A DNA stretch of 64,000 nt from Amaranthus tricolor (lineage: Eukaryota > Streptophyta > Magnoliopsida > Caryophyllales > Amaranthaceae), in NCBI RefSeq assembly GCF_026212465.1, contig NC_080062.1:1169501-1233500 (forward strand), given 5' to 3'. Positions within the stretch are counted from its first letter, which is position 1; every line of letters starts with the position of its first letter. The notes beneath the pieces were generated by a model that was given only the letters and a program-made list of their open reading frames with translations, was not told where the DNA came from and ran no database searches. Below are positions 24,807-35,369 of this stretch, in pieces. The translations under genes were made by a program, and so were the position numbers.

Positions 24807-26351
24807 TCAGTGATTTTCCCTTTTCCCTTTTCCTCTTAAGTTAATTTGATCTTTTAGAAACTTATTTTCTTTTTCATATGATTCTAATTTTAATTTTATT
24901 TCTTTAAATTCCGTGCTAAACACATGAGTGGTTTTATCATTTTTAACCAATTTTAATCCTAGCAATTTGTTTTGATTTAATTCAATGTTAAGAATAATGA
25001 AATCCTGCTTTAATTTTTCCAATTGTTCTTTTAAAATGATATTCTTATCTAACAAATCAAAAAATCTACTTTGCACATCGATCCTAAAGGAATTTAGGTA
25101 TGAGATATGATCTTTACTTAAGTTAAGTTCCTTCTCAATTTGGAGACACTTAGCTGTTTTTTCATTCAACTTTTCTTGTGTCTCTAACAGCAATTTGATT
25201 AATTTATTCTTACTTAAATTAGACAGTTGTTTAGGAGATGGACTAGAAGACATTACCTCTTTTTCCTTAGACTCTTCATGAGATGCCATGAGACACAGAT
25301 GTGCGGTTTCTTCCTCTATTGGCGCTTCAGTTTCAGCTTCGCTTTCACTATTATCCCAAGCTGCGATCATAGCTTTTCGAAAATCAGTTCTGAAGTTTCC
25401 TTGTTTAGGCATCCTTCCAGCTTCTCTTGTCTTTCCCTTTCCCTTCTCATTCTTCCATAGAGGGCAATCTTTGATGAAGTAGTCAGTACTTTTACATTTG
25501 TCGCATTCAAAATTTTTCTTCATGTTAGCAGTTCCTTTTTCTTTATTATTCCTTTGATTTTCATATCTACTGTTCCTGAAGAATTTTTTGAATTTACGTG
25601 CCAACATAGCAGCTTCCTCTTCCCCAGCTTCTGATTCTTCACTATCATCCGCTGCCAGAGCCAGTCCTTTATTACGGGAACTGTCAGCTGTTCCCAAATG
25701 CAATTCATGAGTCATGAGGGAACCAGCCAACTCTTTCAAATTAAACTTGGTGAAATCTTTCGATTCCTGAATGGCTGTGACCTTAGCTCTCCAGCGTTCG
25801 TCTTGAGGAAGACTCCTAAGTATTTTCCTAACTTGTTCATCAACGGGAATGATCTTACCAAGAGAGACCAATTCATTCGTGATATTTGTGAACCTGGTGA
25901 ACATCTCTTGAATGTTCTCTCTAGGTTCCATAACAAACCTTTCATATTTGGACATTAGGAGGTTAATCTTGGACCGCTTCACTTCGCTGGTACCTTCATG
26001 GGTAACTTCTAGCAGGTCCCAAATCTGCTTGGCAGTTTTGCAACCCATAATACGATTGTGTTCATTGGGTCCAAGACCACAGTGAAGCAATTTGATAGCA
26101 AGAGCGTTCATCTCCATCTTTTGAAAATCTTCTTTTTCATATTCAGTGATTGGTTTTGGAATAGCTTCGTTATTGGAGTTGATGGTCGTCACCTCAAAGT
26201 CTCCAACTTCAATAACTCTCCAAACTTGATAGTTTTCGGCCTTTATGAAGATTTCCATTCTATTTTTCCAGTAAGTATAGAATTTCCCATCAAATATGGG
26301 TGGCCTTTGTGTGGAGTACCCCTCTTCCATGCGCTCGTTCATCTTCAACAT
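24807..26351 (-). CDS. Sirevirus gag
   Basis: An open frame of 514 residues. The N-terminus reads R-P-P-I-F-D-G-K-F-Y-T-Y-W-K-N-R-M, the usual start of Copia gag, followed by the retrotransposon gag domain (WDLLEVTHEGT, RFTNITNELVSLG, ILRSLPQDERWRAKVTAI). A zinc knuckle near residue 280 reads C-D-K-C-x4-Y-x4-C, so tyrosine replaces the histidine of CCHC. The C-terminal third is rich in Lys, Glu and Leu (coiled-coil-like), as in the long gag of Sireviruses. The frame stops at 24807 and pol is in another frame, probably by a small indel near 24830, since this lineage normally reads gag-pol as one. Gag would form cytoplasmic capsid particles. Confidence 0.85.
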   Translation of the reverse strand: MLKMNERMEEGYSTQRPPIFDGKFYTYWKNRMEIFIKAENYQVWRVIEVGDFEVTTINSNNEAIPKPITEYEKEDFQKMEMNALAIKLLHCGLGPNEHNRIMGCKTAKQIWDLLEVTHEGTSEVKRSKINLLMSKYERFVMEPRENIQEMFTRFTNITNELVSLGKIIPVDEQVRKILRSLPQDERWRAKVTAIQESKDFTKFNLKELAGSLMTHELHLGTADSSRNKGLALAADDSEESEAGEEEAAMLARKFKKFFRNSRYENQRNNKEKGTANMKKNFECDKCKSTDYFIKDCPLWKNEKGKGKTREAGRMPKQGNFRTDFRKAMIAAWDNSESEAETEAPIEEETAHLCLMASHEESKEKEVMSSSPSPKQLSNLSKNKLIKLLLETQEKLNEKTAKCLQIEKELNLSKDHISYLNSFRIDVQSRFFDLLDKNIILKEQLEKLKQDFIILNIELNQNKLLGLKLVKNDKTTHVFSTEFKEIKLKLESYEKENKFLKDQINLRGKGKRENH

Positions 26352-26405
26352 CTCTGTGGGAACAGAATACTGCTCTCAGGGTTTCCTGATTAAATGAGGA
26401 ACAGG

Positions 26406-26417
26406 GCTCTGATACCA
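26406..26417 (-). other. Primer-binding site of Sirevirus-like Copia
   Basis: TGGTATCAGAGC on the minus strand two bases inside the LTR boundary, an exact match to the usual initiator-Met tRNA complement of plant Copia elements. Confidence 0.9.
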
Positions 26418-26419
26418 AT

Positions 26420-27646
26420 TGTTGGAATATGAAGAGATGATCAAATGCAACAAGAGGGGGGGGGGGGGGGGGGTGAATTGTTGTGTAGTGAATTGTACTA
26501 CGTTTTTGCTCTAACTTGCGGAATTTTAACAAACAAAATAAAACTTAAACTTAAGAAGCAAGAAATAAAAAGAGACAAAGATTTTACGTGGAAACCTTCT
26601 TGGCCTAATAAGAAGGAAAAACCACGACCCCCCAGGATTTCAAAATTCTCACTATGTTTAGGCAATCAATTATAATTACACAAAACAATGTTTGCTTCAC
26701 TTGAAGCTTCTCTACTCTAGGCCTAATTCTCTTTCTCTATTCTCCTTCTCTTTCTCTTCTCACGTTTCTCTTCTCTATTCCCTTAGACTTCCCACAAGTC
26801 TAATTACAACAAAACACTCATTAACCCTTACAAGGCCAATTCTCAAGAGATTAAAAATTAAAATAATTACTTAAGAAAAATATAATAAATTAATTGGCAT
26901 TGGAAAACTGAAAATATTTTTCTTAAAATGATCTCCCTTTAATGGACACTCTTTTTTTTCTCTTGGATTCTCTTAGATTGATTTTGGTTCGAGCAAAGTC
27001 CATTCTATTTATAGAGGGAACAGCCAGCAGTTACCATAAGCATAACGTCCACTATCTCACACATACCTCCACTTCCTCACGTTCTCAAAACAAAAGGTGG
27101 TGGAATTAAGAAAGTGTCCGGCTGTTATTTGCTCAAAGAAAAATCAGTTTCCTTAATGCTAAAAATATCATAGGAGTTTAAAACATAAGATCCTAAAAAA
27201 TAGGAGATCTAAATCTAATAAAGAAAAAGTCTTGGGCTATTTTTAGAAAACCTAAAAATAGATTTGCCAATTAACTTACTAATTAATTTAAGCAATTAAA
27301 TTAATTCTAACCCATTACATCAACTTAAAAACAGAAAATAATTAATTCGCAATTTTCCAGTCGATGTTATTCTCCAGACCTGCTACGTAGGAACAATGTA
27401 TTGTCTCCATATACAACTTCTGTCAGATTATCAACTTTGGGAACAGTAGACCGTCTGTCTACTTTTAACATCCTAAGCATTTATCTAACTTCTTGGATAT
27501 TCTAAGACACGTACAACTTCCACGAACCAAGTCATAGGCTTCATCAACGATTCAACAAAATCGAATATATACCTACAAAACAATCTCTAAAAATATGTTT
27601 GTTTATTTAAGAGTGAAGTCATCATCAAAACCTTGAGAGGCCAACA
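26420..27646 (-). repeat. Right LTR (element 5' LTR) of Sirevirus-like Copia
   Basis: 1227 bp, nearly identical to the left LTR. A run of 18 G (26456-26473) near its start is the largest difference. TATAAATAG on minus at 27005-27013 would drive the element. Confidence 0.95.
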
Positions 27647-28400
27647 AGTTTCATTACCTCACTTTTCACGACTTCTTACATGTTAGGATTTAAGCGCCTT
27701 TGTGGTTGAATACAAGGCCTGTGATCTTCTTCCAAATGAATCCTATGCATGCAAAAGTCGGGACTAATACCCTTCAAATCATCAACACTATACCCAATGG
27801 CCTTCTTATGAGTTTTCAGAACATTTAAAAGTTGGGAAAGTTGGGCATCATTGAGTGTGGTGCTGACGATAACAGGATGGAGCTCTTGCTCATCAAGAAA
27901 AACATACTTAAGATGGGAAGGGAGAGGTTTTAGTTCGGGCTTCTTTACCTCAACTTTGCATGTAGGCCGAACTAACCTCTGCACTCTCTTGCTCTTGCTG
28001 TGACTAAGCTCTTCATTACAAAGAGCTTGTTAAATAGCATCAATTTCAGTCTTCCAAATGCTAGCATCACCTGTAGAAGATTCAAGACAAAAAACGGCTT
28101 CCAAAGGATCTTTCATAAGAGTTAGGGGCAAGTTATCATGACAAATCACATCAACTACATCAATAACATAGCATTTTTCCTCAAGCATGGGACCTTTCAA
28201 AGCATTGCTCAAATTGAAAGTTACATTGTCATCCCCCACAGAAAGTGTAAGTCTACCATTTTTCACATCAATAACTGCTCCTGCCGTATGAAGGAAAGGT
28301 CTTCCTAAAATAATAGGAATTTGTCGATCTTCCTCCATATCAAGAACAAAATAATAGGAATTTCTCGTGCACTGCCTCAGAAGATGCTTCATCAGTAATC
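27647..28400 (-). pseudogene. Athila-like protease remnant and RT N-terminus
   Basis: The right part reads F-V-L-D-M-E-E-D-R-Q-I-P-I-I-L-G-R-P-F, the C-terminal half of a Gypsy retropepsin (I-L-G-R-P-F motif). The N-terminal half with the active-site D-T-G is missing, because gag C-terminus joins it almost directly. A 16-bp direct repeat aaaataataggaattt lies at 28305-28320 and 28350-28365, next to the junction. A TAA at about 28030 interrupts the linker. The left part (L-K-Y-V-F-L-D-E-Q-E-L-H-P-V-I-V-S, K-K-A-I-G-Y-S-V-D-D-L-K-G-I) is the conserved lead-in to RT and ends near the Sirevirus target site. Confidence 0.87.
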
Positions 28401-29953
28401 ACTTCAGAAATGCCCACATCTTTCGAATTTGACTCTCCATTGTGAGGCATGGGTGGCTCGTCATAACTCAACCCGCTCCTTGTAGTGATTGCATTGGCGG
28501 TCTGCTTGCCATGTGGTTGAGTAGGTTGGCCGGGCAATGCTCCTGCTTGTCTAGAGGAGCTAGATGCAGCTAATTAAGCGACTTGAGTTTCAAGCATTTT
28601 ATTGTGAGTACCGAGTTGCTCAAGCTGTTTGGCCATTTGAGCCATCATGGTTTTCAACTCCCCCAATTCGGATTGGGGTTTTTGGTTTTGAAATTGCTGC
28701 TGTTGATGGCCTTGAGGAGGCCTTTGGAAATCGGGTGGTCCTTGATTGGGCTGATATTGCTGATGTTGCCCATATTGTTGTTGTGGTGCTTGTGGTGGAA
28801 AGTGTTGCTGTTGAGGATTTAACACATTGTTGTTGCGATATGACAAGTTAGGATGATTACGAATTCCAGGATAGTAGCTATTGTTGTTGAAAGGAGGACG
28901 AGCTTGAAAAGCATTGACTTCTCTGGCACTCCCATAGCTCCATTAGGATTAATAGAACACTCCATTAGAAAATGACCATGCACACCGCAATAATCATAAG
29001 TAACTCCACCTTGGCTAGAGGTAGCCATAGCATTGACGGGCATAGATGTATTAGCACTCATGCGCTTCCCATCAATTTTCGCATTCAAAGCTGAGATTTG
29101 TGATGATAGAAGGGAATAAGTTTCAACTTCATGCTTCCTCTTCCTTGGTGCTTGAGCTGCGCGCCTAGATGAGCTATTCCATTGATTTTCAGCAAGAGTA
29201 TCCAAGAGTGAAATAGCCTCATAAGTTTGTTTGTTCATAAAAGAGCCGCCAGCCGCACCATCTACCATCCTCTTAGTCTCATTATCAAGACCATTATAAA
29301 AAGATTGCATAAAAAAATTTCTTCTCAATACCGTGATGAGGGCACATATATTGGTAATCTTTGAATCTCTTCCACGCATCATGAAAAGTCTCCCCCGCAT
29401 CTTGTGAGAAACTATAGAGCTTAACTTTGTAGTCATGAGTCTTATAACCGGGATAATACTTCACTAGGAAAGCATCAGACAATTGCGCCCAAGTAGTAAT
29501 GGTGTTGGGAAGAGAGTTATACCAACGTTGAGCTTTGCCTGCTAAAGAGAAACGAAAGAGGTACAAGTAGAGCTCGTCGTTAGTCATCCTAGTAATCTTT
29601 TGTAGAGAACATGCTTGAAGGAATTTCTGCAGATGATCAACGAGTTCTTCATTGTCAAGACCATAGAACTGATTTCCCGTGATCATATTCATAACATGGG
29701 ATTTGATGTCAAAGTTTCCAGCATTAGTAGCCGGCATCCTAATCCCCGCGGTAACATTGCTGGCCTTGGGCTGTGTAGACTGCTTAAGAGTTCTCTCGGG
29801 AGCCTGAGCCGCCATGTCAAGAGATTGAGAGGGCTGTTGAGCTTGTTTACGAGCCTCCGCCCTCCTTTTCTTTGCACTTGCGTGTGTTCTACGAGCAGTT
29901 GCCTCAACCTCAGGATCAAAAAGAAAAAGTTGCTTGTTGGTACTCCTGGTCAT
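28401..29953 (-). pseudogene. Athila-like gag
   Basis: The start chosen is M-T-R-S-T-N-K-Q at 29953, because the upstream frame to 30025 lies in leader sequence. Core motifs are Y-G-L-D-N-E-E-L-V-D-H-L-Q-K-F, L-F-R-F-S-L-A-G-K-A-Q-R-W-Y, F-L-V-K-Y-Y-P and C-P-H-H-G-I. A frameshift in an A-run near 29320 moves to the next frame (F-Y-N-G-L-D-N-E-T-K-R-M-V-D). A second shift near 28900 leads to a Gln/Pro-rich tail (Q-Q-Q-Y-G-Q-H-Q-Q-Y-Q). A TAA lies at 28574 before the last gag segment (A-N-A-I-T-T-R-S-G). A single C-x2-H-type knuckle remnant (Y-D-Y-C-G-V-H-G-H-F-L-M-E-C) is visible with its first cysteine changed. Confidence 0.88.
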
Positions 29954-30080
29954 GCACAAAAACACTAAAACAAACGTAAATACGCTCGAAGAACAGTTGT
30001 TCCTCGAGTGGGTTAGCAAAAGCAAACGCTAAATTCAAAAAGTAAAATTGTTGCCCTTCCCCGGCAACGGCGCCAAATTT
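29954..30080 (-). other. Gypsy leader with primer-binding site
   Basis: The primer site on minus (tggcgccgttgccggggaa, 30057-30075) lies five bases inside the LTR boundary. This primer word is the standard one of many plant Gypsy elements. A short leader follows before gag. Confidence 0.88.
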
Positions 30081-31543
30081 TGATAGGTCGTTTTACTACC
30101 AAAAATAATTCCTAATTCACCTAACTAGTATAGTTGGGAAAGTAGGGTCGAACCACTGTGGAAGGACAATTAAAGTCACAAATTGAACCAAGTTCACTAT
30201 TACTAACGATCAAAAGTTGGATTTTTGTTTATCTAAGTAGAATGCAAAAACAAGAAATGAATAAAATTCAATGATTAAAAACCTAGGGCTAAAAGGATTT
30301 ACTATGCATCGATCATGATTCATGAACAACAATTGGGATAGGAATGAATATAGGCGAAGGAAGGTGTTGCTCTTGCAAACAAATTCGACAATCAAACAAT
30401 AAAACAAGCTATCGTGATTAAAGCTTAATTGTTCAAAGAAGGAAATCGTTCACTCAAACTCGCAACTCTCGCTTATAGAATTGAGCGAATAAAACTTGCA
30501 AATTGGCCAAACATGCAATCAATCTAAAACCCATCAATTGAATCGCCTAGACAAACCAAATTTTAATCCTAAAATCAAACAAGAATCATGACCTTTTGCA
30601 TAGTTTCACCAAGCCCTAGAAATAAAACTACTCACTAAGCATATTAAAACTAACAAGAGATTCAACAATGAAATTCATGGAGAAAATCAAATTCAAATTT
30701 AATGGAGAAACAAGCATTCAAAGATAACAATAATAAACAAGAACAAGAAATTCGAATTGAAACTAATACCTTCAATATAATTAAAATTACAATGTCGAAG
30801 TGTTGATCAACAATCCCCCAAGGCAAGTAATATGGGAAATCCCTTCAATACCAAACCCTCCAAACCAGAGAAAAAAACTGTCCCCAAAAATTCCCCTCAA
30901 AAGCTATTTATATCCTCCTAAAAAGAGATCGGAGGATATGGGAAGTTACTATCAAAAATCACTGCAGGACCCGGCCGGGTGCGCAGCACAACTAAATCTT
31001 CAAGACCAAAAAATTTTCTAAGTTCAAGAGTAAACCCGGTCGGGTAAGAGGAAACCCGCCCGGGTACGCAGCAGAGCATTTTGATCTTCAATGGAAGCCT
31101 GGCCGGGTGTCTAGAAACCCACCCGGGTTTAGAGGCTCACCCGGCCGGGTATGTGGAAACCCACCCGGGTATGAGAGGCTCACCCGGACGGGTATGTGGA
31201 AACCCACCTGGGTGCAAGTGGCAACTTTTTCTTCCAAATGGCATCTTCAAATTCTTTTAAGTGCCAAGTGCAAACCCGGTCGGGTATGTGGAAACCCACC
31301 CGGGTATGAGACCTGGTCAGCACAAAAATGACCCTTTGAGTAGCTTATGACCTTCCAACTTGCAAATCTCGCTCCAAGAGTCGATTCCTAGCATAATTAG
31401 AGCTTTGTACCAACAAAATAGATAGGAAACAAACACTCCAACCAATCATAAAAACCAATAGAAAATTGAGCAAAATACGCGAGAAATGATATGAAAATGC
31501 AATGGGGGCATGGTAGAAAATAGTATATAAAACACACACATTA
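30081..31543 (-). repeat. Right LTR (element 5' LTR) of Athila-like Gypsy
   Basis: 1463 bp. Against the left LTR it lacks one unit near 30966 and has an extra unit (about 31271-31310) in the GC-rich palindromic array. Its last bases are tta where the left LTR has tca. TATAAATAG on minus at 30904-30912. Confidence 0.93.
30966..31310. repeat. GC-rich palindromic array in right Gypsy LTR
   Basis: About ten acccggccgggt-type motifs with spacers such as atgtggaa and atgagaggctc. The copy number and order differ from the left LTR array although LTR pairs are identical at insertion, showing later slippage or recombination within the array. Confidence 0.85.
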
Positions 31544-31548
31544 AGTGG

Positions 31549-33626
31549 TAAGTTGCCTAGTTTCTCTAACATGAAGATTTTTGGCTGTGTTGCTTATTAT
31601 CATGTGAGTGAGGGTAAGCTGGATCCACGAGCCAAGACGGGGCGTTTTGTTGGGTACAGTGATGGTGTGAAGGGGTTTAGGATCTATTCACCTTCGGAGG
31701 TTCGGGTCATTCTTGGTAGGGATGTCACTTTTGATGAGAGGACCATGTATTCAAAGAAGAGCTCGGAGTCTTCTGATCTGGGAAAGGAGAGGGAGAATTT
31801 GCTGCAGATAGATGGAGTACTTGAGGTACATCAGTCATCCATTGTTGATTTACCGCGAATGCAATTTATTGATGATGATGTTGAGGTTCCAATGCCGAGT
31901 ACTCCTGAACCTGAGGTTGTTTCATCTTTTCCTAACTTTGGGGAGGAGGTGGAGCAGTATAATCAGGGGTCATCTAGTCAATCTGACACCATTCTTGAGA
32001 GACCTAGACGAGTTATCAAGAAGCCTGTTAGGTTGATTGAAGAGATGAAAGGAAGAAATTGCTTTGTTGAGAATTTGACAGGTTATGCATTGAGTGTAGC
32101 TGATGATGTAGAGTCATATGAACCTGCCACGTATAAACAAGCAATTAGTTGTAGTGAGTCGGCGAAATGGCTTGCTGCAATGGGTGAAGAGATGCAGTCT
32201 CTTTACAAGAACAGAGTGTGGGAACTTGTGAAGGTACCAGAGGGGAGAAAGCTTGTAAGGTGTAAGTGAATTTTTAAGAAGAAAGAAGGGTCATCTGAAT
32301 CTGAGAAAGTTCGTTTTAAGGCTAGGTTAGTTGCAAAGGGGTTCAGTCAGGTAAAAAGGGTTGATTTTGTGGAGATATTCTCACCGGTGGTTCGACATAC
32401 TTCTATTCGTGTGCTATTGTCAATTGTAGCACATTTTGACCTTGAACTGGAGTAGTTGGATGTTAACACGACTTTCCTTCATGGCAATTTAGAGGTGGAG
32501 ATTTTGATGAAGCAGCCCGAGGGATTCAAGATCCTAGGGAAAGAGCACTATGCATGCAGATTGCTAAAGTCGTTGTATGGACTTAAGCAATCCCCTCGGC
32601 AGTGGTACAAGAGGTTTGATTCTTTTATGGTTTCGCATGGTTTTGATAGGAACGCGTATGATTGCTGTGTGTATCATAGTAAGTTGGATGACAGTTCCAT
32701 GGTTTATTTGTTGTTATATGTTGATGACATGCTTGTTGCCACAAAGAATAAATCGGATGTTGCTAGACTTAAAGAGTTGCTTAGCTCGGAATTTGACATG
32801 AAAGATTTGGGTCCAGCTAAGAAGATTTTGGGTATGGAGATCTATAGGGATCGGGCTAGACGTAAGCTTTTCTTGACTTAGAAAAGTTACATCGAAAAGA
32901 TTTTATCTCGTTTTGGGATGGAGAAGTCGAAGCCTATAAGTCCACTAACATCTGTGAGCTGCAAATTGTCTTTGTCTATATCACCTCAAACTGAGGAGGA
33001 GTTGGCGTATATGTCTAGAGTCCCTTATGCCAACGCTGTTGGTTGTTTGATGTATGTTATGGTCTGTACTAGGCTGGATATTGCGCACGTTGTTAGTGTT
33101 GTGAGTAGGTTCATGGCTGGACCTAAGAGAGAGCACTGGCAAGGGGTGAAAAGGATTTTTCGTTATTTAAGAGGGACAACTGATATTGGTCTTGTGTATG
33201 GGAATGGTAAGGAGTCTTTGGTAACTGGATATAGTAATTCTGATTATGCAGCTGATGTGGATAGCAGAAGGTCGGTGACCGGGTATGTGTTTAGTTTGGG
33301 TGGTTCTATGGTTAGTTGGAAGTCTACATTGCAGTCTTCGGTTACGTTGTCTACTATTGAAGCTGAGTACATGGCTTTAACTTTTGCAGCTAAGGAGTCC
33401 ATATGGCTCAAAGGCCTTGTAGGTGAACTGGGTATCGCACAGGATTTTGCTACGGTATATTATGATAGTCTAAGTGCCATTTGCTTAGCTAAAGACCAAG
33501 TACACCATGATCGGACCAAGCACATTGATGTCAGGTATCATTTCTTGCGTACTGACAAGAGGGTAAAGGTAAAGAAGATCGGGACCGCTAACAACCCAGC
33601 TGATTTCTTTACTAAGTCTGTTCCAT
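31549..33626 (+). pseudogene. Outer Copia integrase end, RT and RNase H (3' part)
   Basis: The frame continues the integrase cut at 7002: F-G-C-V-A-Y-Y-H-V, F-V-G-Y-S-D-G-V-K-G-F-R. RT follows with K-A-R-L-V-A-K-G-F-S-Q, L-D-V-N-T-T-F-L-H-G, S-L-Y-G-L-K-Q-S-P-R-Q-W-Y and active site Y-V-D-D-M. RNase H shows S-N-S-D-Y-A-A-D (first D as N-S-D), S-T-I-E-A-E-Y and Y-D-S-L-S-A-I. Three in-frame stops are present: TGA at 32267, TAG at 32453-32455 and TAG at 32879-32881. They fall at positions where the family usually has Trp, Gln and Gln, all explained by C-to-T or G-to-A changes. The last codons are followed by a MITE insertion at 33627. Confidence 0.92.
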
Positions 33627-34462
33627 CACTACAAAAAAACTTGTTTTTAGCAACAAGTTTTAGAAACGACTATATTTTTTTCGTTGCGAAAAATACAAGT
33701 TGTTGCGAAATCCGTTGTTGTTGCTAAATAATCGTTGCCATAAAAAAAAAATGAGTGCGGACTTTGAAATAATTAATATTTGTTTTTTGCAACGATACCA
33801 GTCGTTGCTATAAAGCATTATTTTGGAAAATTGGTTATACGTTACATGTATATGAATTACGTATATTTTTGACACACGATAATATTTGGGACGTGTGATA
33901 TTTTGGGATACGAATTAATATATAATGATAATCGGTGATATTAGTTTAGTTGGTTATAAATTATTTATTATTTTAATTGTCTAGTTTATATATAGATTGT
34001 AGATTGTTTTAGAAGATAACAAGGTCGTTGCGAAAAATGTGTATATTTTTTGCAACGGTAATAGTTGTTGCTAAAAACATTAATAACAAATTTTACTTAA
34101 TTGTTTTCTCTACAGTAAAGTCGTTGCAAAAGATTGACTATCATGTATTGCAACAACTTGAATTGTTGTGAAAACAATATATTTAACAACGAAAACAGTT
34201 GTCGCTAAAAATACAAAAAATTTGGCAACGAGCTTTTTTGTTGCTAAAAACGTTGGAAGGAATTGCAACGATACTTCTTTTGCAACAATAGATCTCGTTG
34301 CAAAAAAAAGATACCTTTTGCAACCACGAAAGTCGTTGCTAAAACCTTTAGTTACGGTTGTACCCGCAACAATGGAATTCGTTGCAAAAAACATTTTTAG
34401 CAACGAAATCAGGTTTTTAGCAACGACTTTTTCTGTTGCTAGAAACAAGTTTTCTTGTAGTG
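33627..34462. mobile_element. CACTA-like MITE in the outer Copia
   Basis: 836 bp. It starts cactacaaaaaaacttgttt and ends with the near-complement aaacaagttttcttgtagtg, so the inverted termini extend to about 28 bp. The perfect 3-bp duplication is cat (33624-33626, 34463-34465). Subterminal copies of gttgcaacga/cgttgcaaaa occur throughout, especially at 34020-34440. There is no transposase. It interrupts the last codons and 3' UTR of the Copia RNase H. Confidence 0.9.
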
Positions 34463-34799
34463 CATTTAGTAAGTTTAAACATTGCTTAAGAATGTTGATT
34501 ACTATGTGATGTAGTAGGCCCTTAGGGGCGGTGTTAGGGAGCTCCTGTTGTAGGCATGTTGGCCTTAAGGTGGAGCTTGCCCGGGGCTTGTGATGCAGGT
34601 GGAGCATTATGAGTTGTTATACTTGGTGAAAATTATGTGATAGGTCTTGGTTGGAGACTTGTCAAGATGAGTCTTGGTTGAAGACTTATCGGGATGTACG
34701 GCTTATGTATGAGCTTTACATTGGGTTTTGGCTTGAGATATGTTCACTTTGTGTTGATGAGATCGTTTGGTCAATACGAGTTTTCGTCAAGGTGGAGAT
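34463..34799 (+). other. Outer Copia 3' UTR and polypurine tract
   Basis: The end of pol and the untranslated region, ending in gtcaaggtggagat directly before the LTR, the standard polypurine tract of this Copia lineage. No independent gene. Confidence 0.75.
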
Positions 34800-35246
34800 T
34801 GTTGTTAATGGTGACTCAAACTGGCAAGCACCATTGAAGAAGATGAGTATGGGTCAAAGAGGAGGTCCGCGGGGCGCGGAGTGCGTTCTATCTCCATTTC
34901 GCGGCTCGCGTAGTTGTACACGGCTCGCGAAATGGCGGTTTCTTTTCACGGGAGGTGTCTTATGGGACGGTTACTTTGTGTTTATTATGTAATAACTTCC
35001 TTTTATTGGGCATTAGTATATAAACTCCCATTTTAGGATTAATATATGATGATTCACAAAATTGAGAGAGATCACAAGAGAGCCATTAATTTGTGAGTGT
35101 GATTGAGATTCATCTTGTAATTCTTTGCACTCATAATGAAATTATTTGATCTTGGTGCCGGTGGATGTAGCCATGTTAAATCTCTCGTGTCATTTTCTTA
35201 TTATTTCATTATTGTTAGACGAACTTACTTCTGCTGTTGCAGAACA
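34800..35246 (+). repeat. 3' LTR of outer Copia
   Basis: 447 bp, TGTTGT...GAACA, followed by the target copy aatga. TATATAAA at 35027-35034 could start transcripts that run into peptide gene C. Confidence 0.93.
35027..35034 (+). promoter_or_regulatory. TATA box in 3' LTR of outer Copia
   Basis: TATATAAA, conserved with 5607-5614. It lies about 100 bp upstream of an ATG (35136) whose frame leaves the LTR and enters the remaining half of peptide gene C. Confidence 0.6.
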
Positions 35247-35369
35247 AATGAATCTATGAATAAGAGACCAGTCTGCCGCATCAAAATGCAAGCTGGTAAT
35301 TGCTTGTGCCAGATTACAAATGTGAAATGCATTCCTTTCGTTAGATGTTCCCGTTCTATTTCTTTCTAG
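35136..35369 (+). CDS. LTR-initiated chimeric ORF: LTR peptide fused to cysteine-rich domain
   Basis: The ATG at 35136 lies in the 3' LTR. The frame runs through the LTR end (35246) into the 3' half of peptide gene C without a stop and ends at TAG 35369, 77 residues in all. The N-terminal 37 residues are LTR-derived and include a short hydrophobic stretch (LVSFSYYFIIV) and three adjacent cysteines. The C-terminal part keeps five of the six family cysteines (V-C, G-N-C-L-C, K-C, R-C). A translated product would depend on the LTR promoter. Upstream ATGs in the LTR (for example 35048) could reduce initiation. It may equally be a chance open frame. Confidence 0.35.
   Translation: MKLFDLGAGGCSHVKSLVSFSYYFIIVRRTYFCCCRTNESMNKRPVCRIKMQAGNCLCQITNVKCIPFVRCSRSISF
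35247..35369 (+). pseudogene. Peptide gene C, 3' half
   Basis: This starts with the target-site copy aatga and continues the copy C frame: K-R-P-V-C aligns with K-R-P-L-C of copy B, G-N-C-L-C-Q-I-T with G-N-C-L-C-K-V-T, and the final C-x5-C is retained. It ends at TAG 35369. Combined with 5279-5397 the gene would have the length and cysteine pattern of copy B. It is separated by 29.85 kb of nested retrotransposons. Confidence 0.88.

Larger units (their letters stand above)
17121..27646 (-). mobile_element. Sirevirus-like Copia retrotransposon inserted in Gypsy RT
   Basis: LTRs at 17121-18337 and 26420-27646, perfect target duplication agttt (17116-17120, 27647-27651), Met-tRNA primer site beside the right LTR and G-rich polypurine tract beside the left LTR. 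It is 10.5 kb, on the minus strand, with gag, pol and an extra ORF after pol, the plan of the Sirevirus (SIRE/Maximus) lineage. I count about ten substitutions between the two LTRs over about 1.2 kb, so it is the youngest layer. Pol and gag nevertheless carry several frameshifts and stops. Confidence 0.95.

Noticed and set aside
34110..34607. Open frames across the MITE at 33627-34462 on both strands
   Set aside because: They follow subterminal repeats of the MITE and cross its boundary.
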